The translations under genes were made by a program, and so were the position numbers. The notes below the pieces were generated by a model, which had not been told where the DNA came from, searched no databases, and worked only from the letters and a program-made list of their open reading frames with translations. Below are positions 25,803 through 34,005 of a stretch of DNA of 38,690 nt, piece after piece. How positions within the stretch are numbered: position 1 is the first letter of the stretch; every line of letters starts with the position of its first letter. This stretch comes from an uncultured Lachnospiraceae bacterium (GTDB lineage: Bacteria > Bacillota > Clostridia > Lachnospirales > Lachnospiraceae), in NCBI GenBank assembly GCA_910589635.1, contig CAJUTD010000011.1, positions 19,243-57,932 on the forward strand, in the 5' to 3' direction.

Positions 25803-27149
25803 TTAATTAGGGTTGATTTTTTTCTTAATCGTTTCAATTAAATGGTGGAAGTTTTCATCCTTTTCATATTCATCTGTAATCTTCTTGATTCCATATATAA
25901 TCGTAGAATGATCCCTGCCGCCAAGCAATGCTCCAATTGTGTCCAAAGGAGCCGCCGTCATATTCTTGCACAGGTACATGGCAATTTGCCTTGGTTTTGC
26001 AATATCATTAATTCTGGTCTTGGATATCATCTGGTCGGTGGAAATATTAAAGTGTTCCGCTACAATTTCAATTACAAGTTGCGGAGTTACTTCCCTTGGC
26101 TTGTCCGGGGAAATGATATTCTGTAATTCCTGTATGGCTACTTCTAAGGTAATGTCTGCATGTTCAAGGTTAAAAAGAGCCAAAAGTTTGTTAAGGGCCC
26201 CTTCCAGCTCGCGGACATTAGATTTGATGTTGGTAGCAATATAGTCAAGTACATTATCGTCAATTATGAATCCATCAACTTCGGCTTTGCTGCGTAGGAT
26301 TGCCATTCGGGTTTCATAGTCAGGATATCCGACATCAGCAAGAAGCCCCCATTCAAAGCGGGAGCGAATTCTTTCTTCCAGTGTTTCCATATCCTTAGGC
26401 GGTTTGTCGGAAGACAAAACGATTTGTTTTCCGGCAGAATGCAGGACATTAAACGTATGGAAGAATTCTTCCTGTGTACTTTCTTTTCCGATGATAAATT
26501 GTACATCGTCAATCATCAGTACGTCTACCGTCCGATATTTTTCGCGCAACTTGTTCATAGCAGAAGCGTTACCGTTACGGATAGAATCAATAACTTCATT
26601 TGTAAATTCTTCAGAAGTGACGTATAGTACTTTTTTATCCGGTTTCTGTTGTAAGATAAAATGTCCAATCGACTGCATTAAATGGGTCTTGCCTAAACCC
26701 GGCCCTCCATATATATAGAGGGGATTGTAAACTTCGCCCGGAGAATCAGCCACGGCGAGAGATGCGGCATGAGCGAAAGAATTGTTTTTCCCAACTACGA
26801 AGCTGTCAAAAACATAGTTTGGATTGAGGTTTGTAGTTGGAGCGCTAATAAATTTAGGGCTTTTGTCTTTATGCGGTTTAACATCAGCTTTTTGGTCCTG
26901 CCCTATAAATTCTATTTCATATTCGATCCCTGTGATTTCAGCAATTACAACTTTGAGAGGAATCGTAAATCTTTTCTTGATATAACTGATTAATATCTGT
27001 TCTGAAGTGATGAGTATATAAAGCGTTGAATCTATAATATTATAAACTTGCAGAGGTTTCAGCCAGGAATTGAAGGCGACGTCTGCAATATCATATTCTT
27101 CTTTGACGGTTTTCAGTATTTCTTCCCATTTTTCTAAAATAAGCTCCAT
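25803..27149 (-). CDS. dnaA: Chromosomal replication initiator DnaA
   Basis: 448 residues, the AAA+ ATPase that binds DnaA boxes and opens the origin. The ATG at 27149 (MELILEKWEEIL) follows GGAGAG at close spacing; an in-frame GTG at 27161 has no site. Domain I is N-terminal and domain II a short charged linker (QKADVKPHKDKSPK). Domain III has Walker A GGPGLGKTH, Walker B VLMIDDVQFI, and sensor sequences (IVLSSDKPPKDM). The domain IV helix-turn-helix carries the DnaA signature LGGRDHSTIIYGIKKI. It is divergent from rpmH across the origin, the standard Firmicute arrangement. Confidence 0.99.
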   Translation of the reverse strand: MELILEKWEEILKTVKEEYDIADVAFNSWLKPLQVYNIIDSTLYILITSEQILISYIKKRFTIPLKVVIAEITGIEYEIEFIGQDQKADVKPHKDKSPKFISAPTTNLNPNYVFDSFVVGKNNSFAHAASLAVADSPGEVYNPLYIYGGPGLGKTHLMQSIGHFILQQKPDKKVLYVTSEEFTNEVIDSIRNGNASAMNKLREKYRTVDVLMIDDVQFIIGKESTQEEFFHTFNVLHSAGKQIVLSSDKPPKDMETLEERIRSRFEWGLLADVGYPDYETRMAILRSKAEVDGFIIDDNVLDYIATNIKSNVRELEGALNKLLALFNLEHADITLEVAIQELQNIISPDKPREVTPQLVIEIVAEHFNISTDQMISKTRINDIAKPRQIAMYLCKNMTAAPLDTIGALLGGRDHSTIIYGIKKITDEYEKDENFHHLIETIKKKINPN

Positions 27150-27209
27150 ATATCTCTCCACATTCTATTATTATGGTTAATGCCGCTACCACGGTAAGTC
27201 TTTTTGGTA

Positions 27210-27251
27210 AATAGCAATAATTTCTATTATAAGATAAAAAATATTGCTATT
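27210..27251. promoter_or_regulatory. Dyad centred on the likely dnaA -10 box
   Basis: AATAGCAATA (27210-27219) and its exact complement (27242-27251) flank a minus-strand TATAAT (27231-27226). The dyad centre lies within 2 bp of the -10 centre, so a dimeric regulator bound here would occlude polymerase. The -35 is weak (GCCAAT at 27254-27249). The site is about 77 bp upstream of the dnaA start. Confidence 0.5.
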
Positions 27252-27388
27252 GGCGTAATCTTTCATAGTCTATAATAACGCAAATCGCCCAAATAATCAA
27301 TAAAATTTTCTATATGTGTAGGGGATAAGTAAGAAAAAAAAATCTGTATATGGCAAAAATATGGAGATTTCCTGTACTTATAAACAAG

Positions 27389-27602
27389 TTATCCACATTT
27401 TCTTGATAACTTTATGTAAACGTTGATAATGTGGATAACTTGTGGAGAAAACGAATTTCTTCCTTATTATATATATTTGTTTGTTTATATTGTGGAAAGC
27501 AAAAATTTTTCATATCTAAAATTTATGGCTTAATAATAACTCGTAATTTTTTTGATCAAGTTATCAAATGGATGTGGAAAATGTGGAATTGGATGTGGAC
27601 AC
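27389..27602. other. oriC: Replication origin (oriC) DnaA-box cluster
   Basis: Two perfect boxes lie in opposite orientations: TTATCCACA at 27389-27397 and TGTGGATAA at 27430-27438. Variants follow: TGTGGAGAA (27441), TGTGGAAAG (27491), then a closely packed run TGTGGAAAA (27573), TGTGGAATT (27582) and TGTGGACAC (27594). The region between dnaA and rpmH is strongly AT-rich, and gene direction flips here. This is the standard origin position in Firmicutes. The rest of the gap from 27252 to 27388 is AT-rich with no gene. Confidence 0.92.
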
Positions 27603-27644
27603 TGTGTTTATTTCTGTTAATTAGCAAAAAAGTCCCAAAATAGC

Positions 27645-27672
27645 TTGACTTAGAAAGATTTTTTGCTATAAT
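27645..27672 (+). promoter_or_regulatory. Promoter for rpmH
   Basis: TTGACT (27645-27650) and TATAAT (27667-27672) have a 16-bp spacer and lie 39 bp upstream of the rpmH ATG. It is a near-consensus strong promoter, as expected for a ribosomal protein gene. Confidence 0.85.
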
Positions 27673-27711
27673 AAAACATGATGTTTTTTAACGCAGAGGA
27701 GGTGTATACCC

Positions 27712-27846
27712 ATGAAAATGACATATCAGCCAAAAAAGAGACACAGATCCAGAGTGCATGGATTCCGTAAAAGAATGAGCACGAAGGGCGGAAGAAAAGT
27801 ATTAGCAGCAAGAAGATTAAAAGGAAGAAAAAAATTATCAGCTTAG
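27712..27846 (+). CDS. rpmH: 50S ribosomal protein L34
   Basis: 44 residues, translated directly from the sequence. It is highly basic, begins MKMTYQPKKRHRSRVHGFRK and ends RRLKGRKKLSA, matching L34 throughout. GAGGAGG precedes the ATG. It is the first gene rightward from oriC, divergent from dnaA, and followed by rnpA as in most bacteria. Paired hairpins just after its stop codon probably set the ratio of L34 to downstream products. Confidence 0.98.
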   Translation: MKMTYQPKKRHRSRVHGFRKRMSTKGGRKVLAARRLKGRKKLSA

Positions 27847-27890
27847 GCCACATCAATTGTGGTCTTTCTTCTATCATAAGAAAGGCCACA
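27846..27890 (+). terminator. Two mutually exclusive hairpins between rpmH and rnpA
   Basis: Hairpin A pairs GGCCACA (27846-27852) with TGTGGTC (27858-27864) and is followed by TTTCTTCT, like a weak terminator. Hairpin B pairs TGTGGTCTTTCTT (27858-27870) with 27878-27890 over 13 bp with one G-U and consumes the right arm of A. Only one can form at a time, an attenuator-like layout. B has no clear T run. Either could act as partial terminator, antiterminator or processing signal. Confidence 0.6.
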
Positions 27891-27954
27891 TTATCGTATG
27901 GCAAGTAATTGGACAGTTGAAATTTAAGGATTGTCCTTTGTAGGAAGTTTATTT

Positions 27955-28305
27955 ATGAAATTTTCGGAATCGTTGAAGAAGAACAGTTATTTCCAGAATG
28001 TATATAAGAATGGGAAGTCTTATGCAAATCGTTATTTTGTCATGTATGTCCTGGAAAATAATCTGGCGGGAAACAGATTAGGAATATCAGTCAGCAAAAA
28101 AGTAGGAAATAGCGTTATAAGACATCATATCACCAGATTAGTAAGAGAGGCCTACCGATTACATGAAGAGATGTTCAATAGTGGTTTGGATATTGTAATC
28201 ATTGCAAGAGTGTCAGCAAAGAATGTCTCGTATCATGAGACAGAGCGGGCGATCCTGCGCCTTGGAAATCTTCATCAAATTTTGAAAAGTGATACTGAGT
28301 GCTGA
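27955..28305 (+). CDS. rnpA: Ribonuclease P protein component
   Basis: 116 residues, the basic protein cofactor of RNase P, which matures tRNA 5' ends. ATG 27955 (MKFSESLKKN) follows AGGAAG with good spacing; a TTG at 27931 would add an untypical N-terminus. The family core LGISVSKKVGNSVIRHHITRLVREAYRL is seen as consecutive short motifs, with RHHITR where most members have RNRIKR. It lies directly after rpmH and before yidD, the universal arrangement. Confidence 0.96.
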   Translation: MKFSESLKKNSYFQNVYKNGKSYANRYFVMYVLENNLAGNRLGISVSKKVGNSVIRHHITRLVREAYRLHEEMFNSGLDIVIIARVSAKNVSYHETERAILRLGNLHQILKSDTEC

Positions 28306-28360
28306 ATAGAGCACGAAAAGAGATAACAGTAATTAAAATCGGAAAAGAAGATGGAATGTT

Positions 28361-28570
28361 TTGAAAAAAGTTCTCATTTATTTTATTAAGTTGTACCGAA
28401 AATATTTATCGCCTTTCAAGACTACGAAATGCCCTTATTATCCTACCTGTTCTACTTATGGGTTGGAGGCAATTGAAAAGCATGGGGCTTTGAAGGGATC
28501 TTTGTTAGCCGGGTGGCGAATTTTGAGATGTAATCCTTTTTCAAAAGGGGGATATGACCCGGTTCCGTAA
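28361..28570 (+). CDS. yidD: Membrane protein insertion efficiency factor YidD
   Basis: 69 residues. Family hallmarks are CPYYPTCSTYGLEAIEKHG and RILRCNPFSKGGYDPVP. Its N-terminal helix (MKKVLIYFIKLYRKYLSPF) is amphipathic and probably membrane-bound. YidD assists YidC-dependent insertion. The start is TTG at 28361; no in-frame ATG precedes the conserved core and the ribosome site is weak, which may keep its level low. It lies between rnpA and yidC. Confidence 0.95.
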   Translation: MKKVLIYFIKLYRKYLSPFKTTKCPYYPTCSTYGLEAIEKHGALKGSLLAGWRILRCNPFSKGGYDPVP

Positions 28571-28588
28571 TTTAGGAGGTTTAACGAA

Positions 28589-29854
28589 TTGGCAGGAATA
28601 GTATTAACCCAGTATTCAGGCAAGATTGTGGGACCTATTGCGAGGTTGATAGGATACATTATGAACAGCCTGTATATGTTTTTGAATGATGTGTTTGGCA
28701 TTCAGAATATTGCTGTATGTATTGTATTATTTACGTTTATTATTTATTTTCTGATGATGCCCTTGACATACAAGCAGCAGAAATTTTCTAAATTGACACA
28801 GGTAATGCAGCCGGAGATAAATGCAATCCGGGAGAAATATAAAAATAAAAAAGATCAGGCTTCTATGCAGAAGATGAATGAAGAAACACAGTCTGTATAT
28901 GAGAAGTATGGTGTTTCCCCGATGGGAAGTTGTGTGCAGATGTTAATTAACTTTCCAATTTTTATTGCCATGTATCAGGTAATCAGGAATGTCCCGGCAT
29001 ATGTAGACAGTGTGAAAGATGTTTATTTAGGTTTAGTTGACAAAATTGTTGATGTTAATGGATTTCAAGGGATAATGGAGAAAGTTGTCAGTGATTCCAG
29101 TGTTGCTGCTAAATTAGATTTTAGCTCTGCTACGACAACTTCTAATTCTATCATCGACGTCTTATATGCGCTGCCAAGCGCTGGCTGGGATATTTTGCGT
29201 GATAATTTTAGTGGATTAGCGGATGTAATTACTTCCACTGAAGCGGCAGTACAGCATATGAATAATTTTTTTGGAATTAACATTGCCAACTCACCTTTGA
29301 ATTTGATTACCAGCGGCTGGAAAGAGAAAGATTTTATTTTAATTATTGGGGCAATTATGATTCCGCTTTTTTCTTACTTGTCACAGGTTGTCAATATCAA
29401 GTTGATGCCTACATCGACTTCAGATGCGCTTAAAGATGGCAACGACGCTATGGCAAGACAGATGAAGACTATGAATACGATGATGCCTCTGTTTTCATTG
29501 ATAATGGTGTTTTCTGTTCCTGTAGGTGCAGGTATTTACTGGATTGCCGGTTCCGTTATCCGTTCTATACAGCAGTTGGTATTGAATCGTCATTTTAAGA
29601 ATTTAGATCTTGACGCTATTATTGAGAAGAATAAAGAAAAAGCAAAGAAGAAGAAAGAGAAGCAGGGCATTCATGAGAATCAGATTTCAAATACAGCAAG
29701 GATGAATACAAGAAAAATCTCTGAGCCAGTTGTTACAGAGGAGAAGGAAGAAAAGCTTCGCCAGACTGCTGAATATGCGAAAAGTGCAAAAAAGGGAAGT
29801 CTTCTGGAAAAAGCAAATATGGTAAGAGATTTTAATGAGAGAAATAATAGGTAA
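28589..29854 (+). CDS. yidC: Membrane protein insertase YidC/OxaA/SpoIIIJ
   Basis: 421 residues; inserts membrane proteins alone or with Sec. A TTG start at 28589 follows AGGAGGT at 9 bp. The first membrane segment (about 43-65, IAVCIVLFTFIIYFLMM) leads to the conserved MMPLTYKQQKFSKLTQVMQPE hairpin. MGSCVQMLINFPIFIAMYQVI follows, and later segments lie around FILIIGAIMIPLFSYL and MPLFSLIMVFSVPVGAGIYW. A loop of about 90 residues separates the second and third segments. The C-terminus is Lys-rich (KNKEKAKKKKEKQ), like ribosome-contacting tails. It overlaps no gene and is followed by jag at 19 bp. Confidence 0.96.
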   Translation: MAGIVLTQYSGKIVGPIARLIGYIMNSLYMFLNDVFGIQNIAVCIVLFTFIIYFLMMPLTYKQQKFSKLTQVMQPEINAIREKYKNKKDQASMQKMNEETQSVYEKYGVSPMGSCVQMLINFPIFIAMYQVIRNVPAYVDSVKDVYLGLVDKIVDVNGFQGIMEKVVSDSSVAAKLDFSSATTTSNSIIDVLYALPSAGWDILRDNFSGLADVITSTEAAVQHMNNFFGINIANSPLNLITSGWKEKDFILIIGAIMIPLFSYLSQVVNIKLMPTSTSDALKDGNDAMARQMKTMNTMMPLFSLIMVFSVPVGAGIYWIAGSVIRSIQQLVLNRHFKNLDLDAIIEKNKEKAKKKKEKQGIHENQISNTARMNTRKISEPVVTEEKEEKLRQTAEYAKSAKKGSLLEKANMVRDFNERNNR

Positions 29855-29873
29855 AGGACAGGGGGAATTTGAG

Positions 29874-30503
29874 ATGGAATGTATTGAAGTAACAGCAAAG
29901 ACAGTAGATGACGCTATTACGGAAGGCCTGATAAAACTTGGAACTACAAGCGATAAAGTAGAAACGGAAATTATTGAAAAGGGAAGCGTAGGATTTTTAG
30001 GGATTGGCAGTAAACCGGCAGTCATTAAGATTTGGAAAAAGTTCTCAATTGAAGAGTTCGTGAGAGAATTTCTTGAAGATGTTTTTCGTGCTATGGGCCT
30101 GGAAGTTGAGATTATTGTGACAAAGAGTGAAGATGAGAAGAATATTGATGTAGAATTGAAAGGTGAAGAGATGGGCGTATTAATTGGGAAGCGCGGACAG
30201 ACCTTAGATTCATTACAATATTTGACGAATCTTGCTGTTGGAAAGCAAGTAAATGAATTTGTAAAGGTTAAGATTGACACTGAAAATTACAGGAAAAGGC
30301 GCAGAGAAACATTAGAAAGTTTAGCAAGAAATATTGCATATAAGGTAAAGAGAACAAAGCGTCCGGTTTCCCTGGAGCCGATGAATCCTTTTGAGAGGCG
30401 TGTCATTCATTCTACTTTGCAGGGTGATAAATATGTAAATACACATAGCGAGGGAGAAGAACCTTATAGGTATGTAGTAGTTACTTTGAAGAAAAATATA
30501 TAG
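29874..30503 (+). CDS. jag: RNA-binding protein Jag/KhpB (Jag_N, KH and R3H domains)
   Basis: 209 residues. The ATG at 29874 (MECIEVTAKTVDDAI) follows GGGGGA at 8 bp; the upstream in-frame start at 29835 lies inside yidC. The N-terminal Jag domain has GSVGFLGIGSKPA, the KH domain has GVLIGKRGQTLDSLQYL, and the R3H domain has PMNPFERRVIHSTLQ. Homologues (KhpB/EloR) bind RNA and affect cell elongation and division in streptococci. It is the last gene before a terminator, so it belongs to the rpmH-rnpA-yidD-yidC-jag transcript. Confidence 0.95.
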   Translation: MECIEVTAKTVDDAITEGLIKLGTTSDKVETEIIEKGSVGFLGIGSKPAVIKIWKKFSIEEFVREFLEDVFRAMGLEVEIIVTKSEDEKNIDVELKGEEMGVLIGKRGQTLDSLQYLTNLAVGKQVNEFVKVKIDTENYRKRRRETLESLARNIAYKVKRTKRPVSLEPMNPFERRVIHSTLQGDKYVNTHSEGEEPYRYVVVTLKKNI

Positions 30504-30513
30504 ACAAGATTTT

Positions 30514-30560
30514 GAAAGGCTTTTCCAAAGTGCTTTTTAGTATTTTTGGGAAGCCTTTTT
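30514..30560 (+). terminator. Terminator between jag and mnmE
   Basis: AAAGGCTT (30515-30522) pairs with 30551-30558, and the stem continues through CC/GG and AAA/TTT with one bulge. It ends in five T (30556-30560) on the plus strand, 11 bp past the jag stop codon. It separates the ribosomal-protein/insertase transcript from mnmE-mnmG-rsmG. Confidence 0.8.
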
Positions 30561-30592
30561 CATTCTATAGAAAAATTAGGAAGGAGAAAATC

Positions 30593-31984
30593 ATGCAGGA
30601 AGATACGATAGCAGCAATTGCGACGGCCATGACAAATTCAGGTATTGGAATTGTCCGTATCAGTGGAGAGGAATCTTTTGCAATTATTGATAAAATATAT
30701 AAAACAAAGGGTGGGAAGAAAAAATTATCACAGGAGCCAAGTCATACAATGCATTATGGGTATATTTGTGATGGAGATAAAGTTATAGACGAAGTTATGG
30801 TTGCGGTCATGAGAGCTCCCAAAAGTTATACTATGGAAGATACCGTGGAAATTAATTGTCATGGGGGTACTCTTGTGATGAAGCGTGTTCTTGAGACAGT
30901 TGTCCGCTATGGTGCCAGGCCTGCGCAGCCCGGTGAATTTACAAAGCGTGCATTTTTAAATGGCAGAATTGATCTCTCTCAGGCAGAATCAGTAATTGAT
31001 GTTATTAATGCTAAGAATGATTTTGCTTTGGAATCTTCCATGCATCAGCTTAGAGGAAGCGTTAAAGAAAAAGTTAAGAACCTTCGTCATAGAATTATCC
31101 ATGAAATTGCATTTATAGAATCGGCGCTTGATGATCCGGAGCATATTTCCATTGACGGATATGGAAGAGAGTTAGATAATAAGGTTACGGATATTTGTGA
31201 TGAAATTGAATCTCTTTTGTCTGTTTCAGAAAATGGAGAATTGTTGAAAGAGGGAATTCGTACTGTAATTGTGGGAAAACCGAATGCAGGAAAATCATCT
31301 CTGATGAATGTTCTTGTAGGTAAAGAACGGGCGATTGTTACTGATATTCCGGGAACCACCAGAGATGTGTTGGAAGAACAGATTAATTTAGATGGCATTA
31401 TTTTGAATATTGCTGATACTGCGGGAATTCGTAAAACGGAAGATATGATTGAAAAAATTGGTGTGGATAAGACAAAAGATTATCTTGCACAGGCAGATTT
31501 AATTATTTATGTTGTGGATGCTTCCGTTGGTCTGGATAACAATGATAAGGAAATACTGGAACTTTTACAAGAAAATAAAGTATTAGTTCTCTTAAATAAG
31601 ACGGATTTGTTGCAGGTTATTTCAAAAGAAGATTTCAGAAATGTATTGTCAGAACGAGGGTTGTCTTTGCCAATTATCTCAATTTCAGCAAAAGAAGAGA
31701 CAGGAATCAAAGAATTGAAACATACAATTCAAAATATGTTTTTTAAAGGAGAAGTCACATGTAATGATGAAGTGTGTATTACAAATGTGAGGCAGAAAGC
31801 AGATTTACAATCAGCTCTGGATAGTATGCTTCTTGTGAAGAAAAGTATTGAAAATCAAATGCCGGAAGATTTCTATTCCATTGATTTGATGAATGCCTAT
31901 GAAGCCTTGGGCGGTATTATTGGAGAATCAGTTGGAGAGGATTTAGTAAATGAAATTTTTTCAAAGTTTTGTATGGGAAAATAG
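30593..31984 (+). CDS. mnmE: tRNA modification GTPase MnmE
   Basis: 463 residues. ATG 30593 (MQEDTIAAIATAM) follows AAGGAG; the longer frame to 30512 crosses the terminator. The N-terminal tetrahydrofolate-binding domain is followed by a G domain inserted in a helical domain: G1 GKPNAGKSS, switch DIPGTTRD, G3 DTAGIR, G4 NKTD. The C-terminus FCMGK carries the conserved Cys of the family. With MnmG it makes the 5-carboxymethylaminomethyl modification at wobble U34 of certain tRNAs. mnmG follows at 52 bp. Confidence 0.98.
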   Translation: MQEDTIAAIATAMTNSGIGIVRISGEESFAIIDKIYKTKGGKKKLSQEPSHTMHYGYICDGDKVIDEVMVAVMRAPKSYTMEDTVEINCHGGTLVMKRVLETVVRYGARPAQPGEFTKRAFLNGRIDLSQAESVIDVINAKNDFALESSMHQLRGSVKEKVKNLRHRIIHEIAFIESALDDPEHISIDGYGRELDNKVTDICDEIESLLSVSENGELLKEGIRTVIVGKPNAGKSSLMNVLVGKERAIVTDIPGTTRDVLEEQINLDGIILNIADTAGIRKTEDMIEKIGVDKTKDYLAQADLIIYVVDASVGLDNNDKEILELLQENKVLVLLNKTDLLQVISKEDFRNVLSERGLSLPIISISAKEETGIKELKHTIQNMFFKGEVTCNDEVCITNVRQKADLQSALDSMLLVKKSIENQMPEDFYSIDLMNAYEALGGIIGESVGEDLVNEIFSKFCMGK

Positions 31985-32036
31985 GAAATATAATTATATT
32001 ATGTTTAGATTAAATATTTAGTTAGGAGGAAACTCA

Positions 32037-33908
32037 ATGCCTTGCTTAAATGAAAATTATGATGTTTGCATTGTAGGAGCAGGACATGCCGGTTGTGAAG
32101 CTGCGCTTGCCTGTGCCAGATTGGGATTAGATACGATTGTCTTTACAGTCAGTGTGGAGAGTATTGCTTTGATGCCTTGCAACCCAAACATTGGAGGAAG
32201 TTCAAAAGGACATCTTGTGCGGGAAGTAGACGCCCTCGGAGGACAAATGGGCATTAATATAGATAAAACTTTTATTCAATCAAAAATGCTTAATGTTTCT
32301 AAAGGTCCTGCGGTTCATTCGTTACGCGCACAGGCTGATAAAGCGGAATATAGTCGCACTATGCGTATGACTCTGGAGAATACGGAACATCTCACGCTTC
32401 GCCAAGCGGAGGTCACTGAAATAATAGTGGAAGATGGAGTTGTAAAAGGAGTGAAGACTTTTTCTGGTGCAGTTTATTACAGCAAGGCGGTTGTATTGTG
32501 TACCGGTACTTATCTGAAGGCAAGATGTCTTTATGGCGATGTTGTCAATCATACTGGACCGAATGGATTACAGTCTGCTAATTTGTTATCGCAATCTTTA
32601 AGTGATAATGGTATTGAGATATTCCGCTTTAAAACAGGAACGCCGGCAAGAATAGATAAACGTTCTATTGATTTTAGTAAAATGCAGGAACAGAAAGGTG
32701 ATGAGAGAGTTGTTCCATTTTCTTTTACCACAAATCCTGAAGATGTACAGATAGAGCAAGTTTCCTGTTGGCTTACTTATACGAATGAGGAGACGCATGA
32801 GATAATAAAAGAAAATTTAGATCGTTCTCCTCTTTATTCCGGGATGATCGAGGGAACTGGGCCCAGATATTGTCCTTCCATTGAGGATAAAGTAGTGAAG
32901 TTTGCCGATAAAGAACGCCATCAAGTTTTTATTGAGCCTGAAGGATTGTATACAAATGAAATGTATGTAGGAGGAATGTCAAGTTCTTTGCCAGAGGACG
33001 TTCAGTATCGAATGTATCATAGTGTCCCTGGATTAGAGAATGCTAAGATTGTCCGCAATGCTTATGCCATTGAATATGATTGTATTAATCCGAGGCAGCT
33101 TAATCCGACTTTAGAATTTAAGAAAGTGAGAGGTCTATTTTCTGGCGGTCAGTTTAATGGAAGTTCCGGTTATGAAGAAGCTGCAGCACAAGGATTAATT
33201 GCTGGAATTAATGCAGCAATGACAGTTTTAGGAAGGGAGCCTCTTGTTCTGGATCGCTCGGAATCTTACATTGGGGTATTAATTGATGACTTAGTGACAA
33301 AAGAAAATCATGAACCTTACCGTATGATGACTTCACGAGCGGAATATCGTTTACTTTTACGCCAGGATAATGCAGATTTACGTCTTTCAAAAAAAGGATA
33401 TTATATAGGATTGATTAGCCAGGAGCGATATGATTGGGTGGTGGAGAAAGAACGTTTGATTGCAGAAGAAGTAGAAAGAATAGAGCATGTCAATATAGGG
33501 GCAAATGCTGCTGTACAGAGATTATTGACGGAATGTGGGAGCGCTCCCTTGAAAACCGGAACTACTCTTGCAGAATTGATCCGCCGGCCAGAGCTTCAAT
33601 ATGAAGATTTAGCAGAGCTTGATCCGCAAAGACCTAGATTAGCTGAAGATGTAGTTGAACAGGTAAATATCCATGTAAAATACGATGGTTATATTAAGCG
33701 GCAGTTGAAGCAGGTTAAAGAATTTAAGAAATTAGAAAATAAAAAGCTGCCGCAAGATTTTGATTATAACCAGATAAAGAGTTTGCGAATTGAAGCGAAG
33801 CAGAAATTAAATCTCTATCAACCGGTAAATGTTGGACAGGCTTCCAGAATTTCAGGAGTATCTCCGGCAGATATTTCTGTCTTATTGATTTATTTTCGTG
33901 GGAAATGA
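32037..33908 (+). CDS. mnmG: tRNA uridine modification enzyme MnmG (GidA)
   Basis: 623 residues, the FAD/NADH-dependent partner of MnmE. ATG 32037 follows AGGAGG. The FAD site VGAGHAGCEAALA is at 13-25. Other family motifs are MPCNPNIGGSSKGHLVREVDALGG, present in pieces, and GGQFNGSSGYEEAAAQG, near 370. The C-terminal helical domain includes RISGVSPADISVLLI, used for MnmE and tRNA contact. It is cotranscribed with mnmE and followed by a hairpin before rsmG. Confidence 0.98.
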   Translation: MPCLNENYDVCIVGAGHAGCEAALACARLGLDTIVFTVSVESIALMPCNPNIGGSSKGHLVREVDALGGQMGINIDKTFIQSKMLNVSKGPAVHSLRAQADKAEYSRTMRMTLENTEHLTLRQAEVTEIIVEDGVVKGVKTFSGAVYYSKAVVLCTGTYLKARCLYGDVVNHTGPNGLQSANLLSQSLSDNGIEIFRFKTGTPARIDKRSIDFSKMQEQKGDERVVPFSFTTNPEDVQIEQVSCWLTYTNEETHEIIKENLDRSPLYSGMIEGTGPRYCPSIEDKVVKFADKERHQVFIEPEGLYTNEMYVGGMSSSLPEDVQYRMYHSVPGLENAKIVRNAYAIEYDCINPRQLNPTLEFKKVRGLFSGGQFNGSSGYEEAAAQGLIAGINAAMTVLGREPLVLDRSESYIGVLIDDLVTKENHEPYRMMTSRAEYRLLLRQDNADLRLSKKGYYIGLISQERYDWVVEKERLIAEEVERIEHVNIGANAAVQRLLTECGSAPLKTGTTLAELIRRPELQYEDLAELDPQRPRLAEDVVEQVNIHVKYDGYIKRQLKQVKEFKKLENKKLPQDFDYNQIKSLRIEAKQKLNLYQPVNVGQASRISGVSPADISVLLIYFRGK

Positions 33909-33926
33909 TTTTTTACTTTTTTATTA

Positions 33927-33964
33927 ATATGGATTAGGGTGTTAAAAGCACCTTAATCCAATAT
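33927..33964 (+). terminator. Hairpin between mnmG and rsmG
   Basis: GGATTAGGGTG (33931-33941) pairs with 33949-33959 over 11 bp with one G-U, around the loop TTAAAAG; ATAT arms extend it with one bulge. No T run follows on the plus strand, so read-through into rsmG is expected. Its core GGGTGTTAAAAGCACC matches the hairpin after gyrB at 15 of 16 bases. Confidence 0.5.
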
Positions 33965-34005
33965 GATATAAAAATAAAAGTCTTATGTTTGAAAGGATAA
34001 AGTAT

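Noticed and set aside
27650..27904. Minus-strand 84-aa hydrophobic open frame covering rpmH
   Set aside because: It is antisense to the clear L34 gene and its promoter and hairpins; composition reflects the complement of a Lys/Arg-rich gene.
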